A DNA stretch of 8,850 nt, from contig CAISDD010000096.1 in the NCBI GenBank assembly GCA_903883985.1, forward strand, positions 1-8,850, written 5' to 3'. Of the stretch, positions 5,632-8,850 are shown in pieces (positions within the stretch are counted from its first letter, which is position 1; each line of letters starts with the position of its first letter). Both the position numbers and the translations under genes were made by a program. The notes below the pieces were generated by a model that did not search any database, was not told the DNA's origin, and was given only the letters and a program-made list of their open reading frames with translations. Source of the stretch: an uncultured Pseudomonadota bacterium (GTDB lineage Bacteria > Pseudomonadota > Gammaproteobacteria > Burkholderiales > Thiobacillaceae).

Positions 5632-8030
5632 TTCTTCCGGGCTTTCTTGGACGACGGAGTGGAATTCACCTCGCCTGCAGCCCCTCTTTCACTTGCGGGC
5701 GCAGCGGGTTTCTTGCCTCCCTTCGGGGAGGAGGGGACGGCGGCATTATCCAGCAAGCTGAAGTCGATGCGCGTGGTTTCCAGGTCGACGCGAACGACTT
5801 GCACGCGCACCGGGTCCCCCAGGCGGAAGCGCTTGGCCGTGCGTTCGCCCGTCATCTGGTGGCGAGCGGCGTCGAAATGGAAATAGTCCTGCCCCAGTTC
5901 AGAAACGTGAACCAGGCCCTCCACGAAGACATCGTTAAGCGCCACGAACACGCCGAAGCTGACCACGGCGGAAATGACGCCGTCGAAGGCAACGCCCAGC
6001 TTGTCCTGCATGTAGTAGCACTTGAGCCAAGCCACCACGTCGCGGGTCGCATCGTCGGCGCGGCGCTCGGTCTTGGAACACTGGGCGCCGATATCTTCCC
6101 AGTTGCCCGGGCTGTAGACCTCTTTCTTCAGGCAAGCCTTGATGGCGCGATGCACCAGCAGGTCGGGATAGCGGCGGATGGGCGAGGTGAAATGCGTGTA
6201 AGCCTCATACGCCAGGCCGAAATGGCCGGCATTCTCCGGGCTGTAAACGGCCTGGCGCAGCGAGCGCAGCAGCACGGTTTGCAGGAGTTGTTCGTCCGAA
6301 CGCCCCTTGAGTTTGGCCAGCAACTCGGCGTAATCCTTGGCGTGCGGTTCGTCGCCGCCGTTGAGGATGAAGCCGAATTCGGCGAGGAACTCATGCAGCG
6401 CCTTGAGCTTCTCCGGCGTCGGACCTTCGTGCACGCGGTAGAGCGCGGGATGCTTGCGCTTGGCAAGATAGTCGGAGGCGCAAACATTGGCCGCGAGCAT
6501 GCATTCCTCGATCAAGCGGTGCGCATCATTTCGGGTGGTGGCGACGATGCGTTCGATCTTGTCCTGCGCGTCGAACAGCATCTTGGTCTCCACCGTCTCG
6601 AAATCGATGGCGCCGCGCTTAGCCCTGGCCTTCAGCAGCACCTTGAACAACTTGTACAGGTTCTGCAGGTGGGGCATCAGCCAGGTCTTGTCTTCGGGCG
6701 GCTCGCCCGATTCGAGCCAATCCCAGACCTGGTTGTAGGTCAGCCGCGCCTTGGAGTGCATCACAGCCGGGTAGAAGCGGTGCTTCTTGATGTTGCCGAA
6801 GCTGGAAATCTCCATTTCGCACACCATGCACAGGCGATCGACCGCCGGATTGAGCGAGCATAGTCCGTTGGAAAGCTCTTCCGGCAACATGGGGATGACC
6901 CGGCGTGGGAAATACACCGAGTTGCCGCGATTGAGCGCCTCGCGATCCAGCGCGGAACCGGGCGTGACGTAGTGCGACACGTCGGCGATCGCCACCCAGA
7001 GGCGGAAACCGCGCCCTTCCGGCTGGCAATGCACGGCATCGTCGAAATCGCGCGCGTCTTCGCCATCGATGGTCACCAGCGGCAAGGTACGGATGTCCTC
7101 GCGCTCAGTTGCGTTACCTCCGGAAATATCCTTCCTGGTCACACCCTTGGGCAGCTTTGCTGCCTGAGCCACGACATCATGGGGGAACTCGTTGGGCAGA
7201 TCGTGCTTGCGCAGGGCGATCTCGATCTCCATGCCCGGATCGGCATAGTTGCCCAGCACCTGGATCACCTTGCCCACTGGCGGCGCATGCCGGGTCGGGT
7301 GCTCGTTGAGCTCTACCATCACCACATGGCCATTCGAGGCGCCCATATCCTGATGGTCGGGCACCAGGATATCCTGGCTGATGCGCTTGTTTTCCGCCAC
7401 CACCCACTGGTAGCCGCGCTCCCGGTAGAGGCGCCCCACCAGGGTGGTGTTGGCACGTTCCAGTATCTCGACGATCTTGCCTTCCTTACGGCCGCGCCTG
7501 TCCTGGCCATGCTCGCGCACCATCACGCGGTCACCGTGCAGGACGCCGCGCATCTCCTTCTCGGGCAGGAACATGTCGCCGGACTTGTCGTCAGGGATGA
7601 AGAAGCCGAAACCATCGGCATGGCCATCGACGTGCCCGCTCTTCAGGTCGATCTTCTCCGGCAAGCAGAGTGCGCCGCGGCGGTTGATCATGAGTTGGCC
7701 GTCGCGCTGCATCGCCCGCAGCCGAATCATGAAGGCATCCACCTCGTCGGCATCCAGCCCCAGGCGCTCGGCGAACTCCTCGATGTCCACCGGAGCAGCG
7801 GACTCGGTCACCAGTTGCAGGATGAATTCGCGACTAGGCATGGCCTGGCCATATTTGGCGCGCTCGCGCTCGAGAAAGGGATCCTGCCAGCGCAAGGCTT
7901 TCTGGCCGCGCCGGGCTGGCTTGGCGGGAATCTCGTCCACGGTTTTCTGCACGGATTTCCTCGCTCTGGCCGGTACGGCTTTGGCGGGGGGAAGGGTTAC
8001 GTCTTGGGTAAGTGTTTTTTTCGTTGACAT
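5628..8030 (-). CDS. rnr: Ribonuclease R (3'-5' exoribonuclease)
   Basis: An 800-residue RNase R, the processive RNase II-family exonuclease that degrades structured RNA and takes part in rRNA, tRNA and tmRNA quality control. Order of parts: a basic Lys/Ala/Pro-rich N-terminus (1-65), a helix-turn-helix domain (about 66-120), cold-shock domains (about 130-260), the RNB catalytic domain (about 312-650) and an S1 domain (about 679-760). A Ser/Lys-rich basic tail (about 765-800) follows. The metal-binding motif IDGEDARDFDDAV gives Asp322, Asp328, Asp330 and Asp331, matching the four catalytic Asp of the E. coli enzyme; HFTSPIRRYPDLLVHR (613-628) is also intact. The frame stays open to 8117, but that would run through the tRNA gene, so I use the ATG at 8028-8030. 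It has no Shine-Dalgarno, only an AT-rich stretch. It heads the operon with rlmB, hpt, the phosphorylase and def. Confidence 0.95.
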   Translation of the reverse strand: MSTKKTLTQDVTLPPAKAVPARARKSVQKTVDEIPAKPARRGQKALRWQDPFLERERAKYGQAMPSREFILQLVTESAAPVDIEEFAERLGLDADEVDAFMIRLRAMQRDGQLMINRRGALCLPEKIDLKSGHVDGHADGFGFFIPDDKSGDMFLPEKEMRGVLHGDRVMVREHGQDRRGRKEGKIVEILERANTTLVGRLYRERGYQWVVAENKRISQDILVPDHQDMGASNGHVVMVELNEHPTRHAPPVGKVIQVLGNYADPGMEIEIALRKHDLPNEFPHDVVAQAAKLPKGVTRKDISGGNATEREDIRTLPLVTIDGEDARDFDDAVHCQPEGRGFRLWVAIADVSHYVTPGSALDREALNRGNSVYFPRRVIPMLPEELSNGLCSLNPAVDRLCMVCEMEISSFGNIKKHRFYPAVMHSKARLTYNQVWDWLESGEPPEDKTWLMPHLQNLYKLFKVLLKARAKRGAIDFETVETKMLFDAQDKIERIVATTRNDAHRLIEECMLAANVCASDYLAKRKHPALYRVHEGPTPEKLKALHEFLAEFGFILNGGDEPHAKDYAELLAKLKGRSDEQLLQTVLLRSLRQAVYSPENAGHFGLAYEAYTHFTSPIRRYPDLLVHRAIKACLKKEVYSPGNWEDIGAQCSKTERRADDATRDVVAWLKCYYMQDKLGVAFDGVISAVVSFGVFVALNDVFVEGLVHVSELGQDYFHFDAARHQMTGERTAKRFRLGDPVRVQVVRVDLETTRIDFSLLDNAAVPSSPKGGKKPAAPASERGAAGEVNSTPSSKKARKK

Positions 8031-8051
8031 AATTTTATTGGTCAGTAGAAT
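8024..8051 (+). promoter_or_regulatory. Sigma-70 promoter of tRNA-Leu, overlapping the rnr start codon
   Basis: A perfect TTGACA (8024-8029), a 16-base spacer and TAGAAT (8046-8051), followed by a GC-rich discriminator (GCGCAG). The expected start is about 6-7 bases before the tRNA 5' end. The bases of the -35 box and the next T hold, on the opposite strand, the ATG and second codon of rnr. A T-run at 8015-8021 lies just upstream of the -35. The GC-rich discriminator is typical of stringently controlled stable-RNA promoters. Confidence 0.75.
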
Positions 8052-8064
8052 GCGCAGCTTCTTG

Positions 8065-8151
8065 GCCCAGGTGGCGGAATTGGTAGACGCACTAGGTTCA
8101 GGTCCTAGCGCTTGCAAGGGCGTGGAGGTTCGAGTCCTCTCCTGGGCACCA
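8065..8151 (+). tRNA. tRNA-Leu (anticodon CAG), CCA encoded
   Basis: An 87-base class II tRNA. The acceptor arm GCCCAGG (8065-8071) pairs with CCTGGGC (8141-8147), followed by discriminator A and an encoded CCA (8149-8151). The anticodon stem CTAGG/CCTAG (8092-8096, 8104-8108) encloses the 7-base loop TTCAGGT with anticodon CAG at 8099-8101, reading CUG codons. The D arm has the usual TGGTAGACGC, the TpsiC arm contains GGTTCGAGTCC, and a long variable arm lies between the anticodon and T arms, as expected for leucine. It is divergent from rnr, whose start codon is only 35 bases away, and has its own promoter and terminator. Confidence 0.97.
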
Positions 8152-8178
8152 AGTTAACATAGCTGCAAAGAAGTCTTG

Positions 8179-8215
8179 AAAGCCGCTCCCCAACAGGGTT
8201 AGCGGCTTTTTTTTT
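8179..8215 (+). terminator. Intrinsic terminator after tRNA-Leu
   Basis: A 9-bp stem (AAAGCCGCT at 8179-8187 with AGCGGCTTT at 8201-8209) holds an inner CCC/GGG pairing in the loop. The stem runs into nine consecutive T (8207-8215). It lies 27 bases after the tRNA CCA and is a classical Rho-independent terminator on the plus strand. Confidence 0.88.
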
Positions 8216-8352
8216 GTGTTTAGCTGTCCGGTAAGGTCCACTAACATCCTCGTTCTTTAGGTTCAACTTGCGTGTAATTTACGTGTAACTTGCGGTAGAT
8301 CAGCCCACACCAACGACCCCTATCCAGGCGTTACTCCACGCCACGTCCATCC
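8216..8352. other. Intergenic stretch without an intact gene
   Basis: Between the tRNA terminator and the integrase remnant I see no credible coding region on either strand and no convincing promoter. Apart from the CGTGTAA direct repeats it is unremarkable. Its position suggests it is the former island-side sequence next to the attachment site. Confidence 0.5.
8271..8288. repeat. Short direct repeats, possible integrase arm sites
   Basis: CGTGTAA occurs at 8271-8277 and 8282-8288, one helical turn apart, within an AT-richer patch between the tRNA terminator and the integrase remnant. Tandem short repeats near an integrase gene can be arm-type binding sites. With only two 7-base copies this is suggestive, not established. 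Confidence 0.25.
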
Positions 8353-8632
8353 GTACCCCTCACCGATACCAAGATCAGCGCCGCTCAAGAGAGTGAAAAC
8401 CTCAACCTCTGTTCGATGGCGATGGACTGCCCGGCATGACCGGCGGCAGCAAGGTGCGGCGTTTCAAATGCAGGTTTCAGGGCAAATCCAGCTTGGTTTC
8501 CTTTGGCGCTTGCCAGAAACCCGCCTGAAGCAAGTCAGGGAGCGCCGTGAACAAGCTCGCAAGCCAGTCGCGCATAGTACAGACCCATCCGAAGAACGGA
8601 AAGCAAAGAAGCTTGCCGAAGAGGCAGCCACC
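8353..8632 (+). pseudogene. Remnant of a P4-type tyrosine integrase (N-terminal arm-binding domain)
   Basis: Three reading frames must be joined to recover the protein. Frame A (from 8353) reads PLTDTKISAAQESE, like the usual MPLTDTKI start of P4-type integrases, but the initiator position holds GTA. About 8397 the frame shifts and gives KPQPLFDGDGL, then after a small gap FKCRFQGKSSLVSFGA. It shifts again near 8512, giving PETRLKQVRERREQARK and DPSEERKAKKLAEEAA. These are the landmarks, in order, of the N-terminal arm-type DNA-binding domain. Both shifts look like single-base deletions, and the first frame closes with TGA. The catalytic domain (R...HxxR...Y) is absent, the sequence ending in an array of short repeats. 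The remnant lies on the same strand as, and about 200 bases downstream of, tRNA-Leu, the classic layout for a tRNA-targeted island. Confidence 0.72.
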
Positions 8633-8674
8633 AGCCCATCCAGGCAGATATTCACAAACTGGCTGCGTATTCCA

Positions 8675-8850
8675 CGTACGGGCGGGTTCGAAACCCGCCC
8701 CTACATGTCGTACGGGCGGGTTTGAAACCCGCCCATTCATTTCGTACGGGCGGGTTCGAAACCCGCCCCTTCATGCCGTACGGGCGGGTTTGAAACCCGC
8801 CCCTTCATGTCGTACGGGCGGGTTTGAAACCCACCCCTTCATTTCGTACG
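8675..8850. repeat. Tandem array of 34-base palindromic repeats, continuing past the edge
   Basis: Units start with CGTACG at 8675, 8709, 8743, 8777, 8811 and 8845, an exact 34-base period: five complete units and the first six bases of a sixth. Each unit has GGGCGGGTT, a 3-base centre (CGA or TGA) and AACCCGCCC, a near-perfect 9-bp-armed palindrome, then a linker of about 8 bases ending in variants such as CATGT or CATTT. The fifth unit has one arm change (CCCACCC). CGTACG is itself a palindrome. Copies differ only at a few linker and centre positions, so expansion looks recent. There are no unique spacers. Confidence 0.9.

Noticed and set aside
8031..8117. Extended rnr start near 8117
   Set aside because: The extra 29 codons would run antisense through the tRNA-Leu gene and its promoter and have no counterpart in the RNase R family.
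5799..8157. Long plus-strand open frames opposite rnr (about 350 codons each at 5799-6863 and 6972-8027, and one at 7444-8157)
   Set aside because: They are antisense to a complete RNase R with intact catalytic motifs, have no family resemblance and no ribosome sites; they are by-products of GC-rich codon use.
8258..8266. TAGGTTCA at 8258-8265 matching part of the tRNA anticodon arm, as a second attachment copy
   Set aside because: Only 8 bases match and it lies on the same side as the integrase remnant, where a second att copy is not expected; chance is adequate.
8393..8725. Intact 110-codon gene on plus strand starting GTG 8393
   Set aside because: Only its middle (about codons 41-79) resembles an integrase; its start is out of frame with the preceding integrase segment and its end runs into the repeat array, so it is part of the pseudogene.
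8675..8850. CRISPR array
   Set aside because: The period is 34 with almost the whole unit conserved, leaving about 8 bases of near-identical linker; there are no unique spacers and no cas genes.

Overview
The window looks like a proteobacterial chromosome of fairly high GC, most likely Betaproteobacteria or a close gammaproteobacterial relative. The basis is the housekeeping run tRNA-Leu(CAG) / rnr / rlmB, plus an Hpt and methylthioinosine-phosphorylase pair of the type found in those groups. The taxonomic call is inference from gene content; there is no rRNA or long marker set to test it. All protein genes read on the minus strand; only the tRNA and an integrase remnant are on plus.

Reading in the direction of transcription (right to left), positions 8030 to 2993 hold a tight five-gene unit: rnr (RNase R), rlmB (23S rRNA Gm2251 methyltransferase), hpt (hypoxanthine phosphoribosyltransferase), an S-methyl-5'-thioinosine/methylthioadenosine phosphorylase, and def (peptide deformylase). 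Junctions are short overlaps or gaps of at most 11 bases, so this is almost certainly one operon. The phosphorylase releases a purine base (probably hypoxanthine) and Hpt recaptures it, so the two middle genes form a short salvage route inside an RNA/translation maintenance operon.

A 109-base gap with a probable sigma-28 promoter separates this from a second minus-strand unit, 2883 to 1: flagellin, an unrecognised 255-residue protein, flbT, flaF, and the start of pseB (first step of CMP-pseudaminic acid synthesis, used to glycosylate flagellin), which runs off the left edge. FlbT and FlaF are hallmark alphaproteobacterial flagellin regulators, and the flagellin termini are of the alphaproteobacterial kind. 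The module therefore looks foreign to its housekeeping neighbours. The flagellin leader can be drawn in two mutually exclusive pairings, one sequestering the Shine-Dalgarno, which is notable because FlbT acts on a flagellin mRNA leader in Caulobacter.

To the right, tRNA-Leu(CAG) (8065-8151, plus) is divergent from rnr. It has a textbook sigma-70 promoter whose -35 hexamer contains the rnr start codon, and a strong intrinsic terminator. Downstream, 8216-8850 holds no intact gene. It contains a frameshifted remnant of a P4-type tyrosine integrase (about 8353-8632), suggesting an old tRNA-targeted island insertion. An array of exactly 34-base palindromic repeats follows from 8675 and continues past the right edge.
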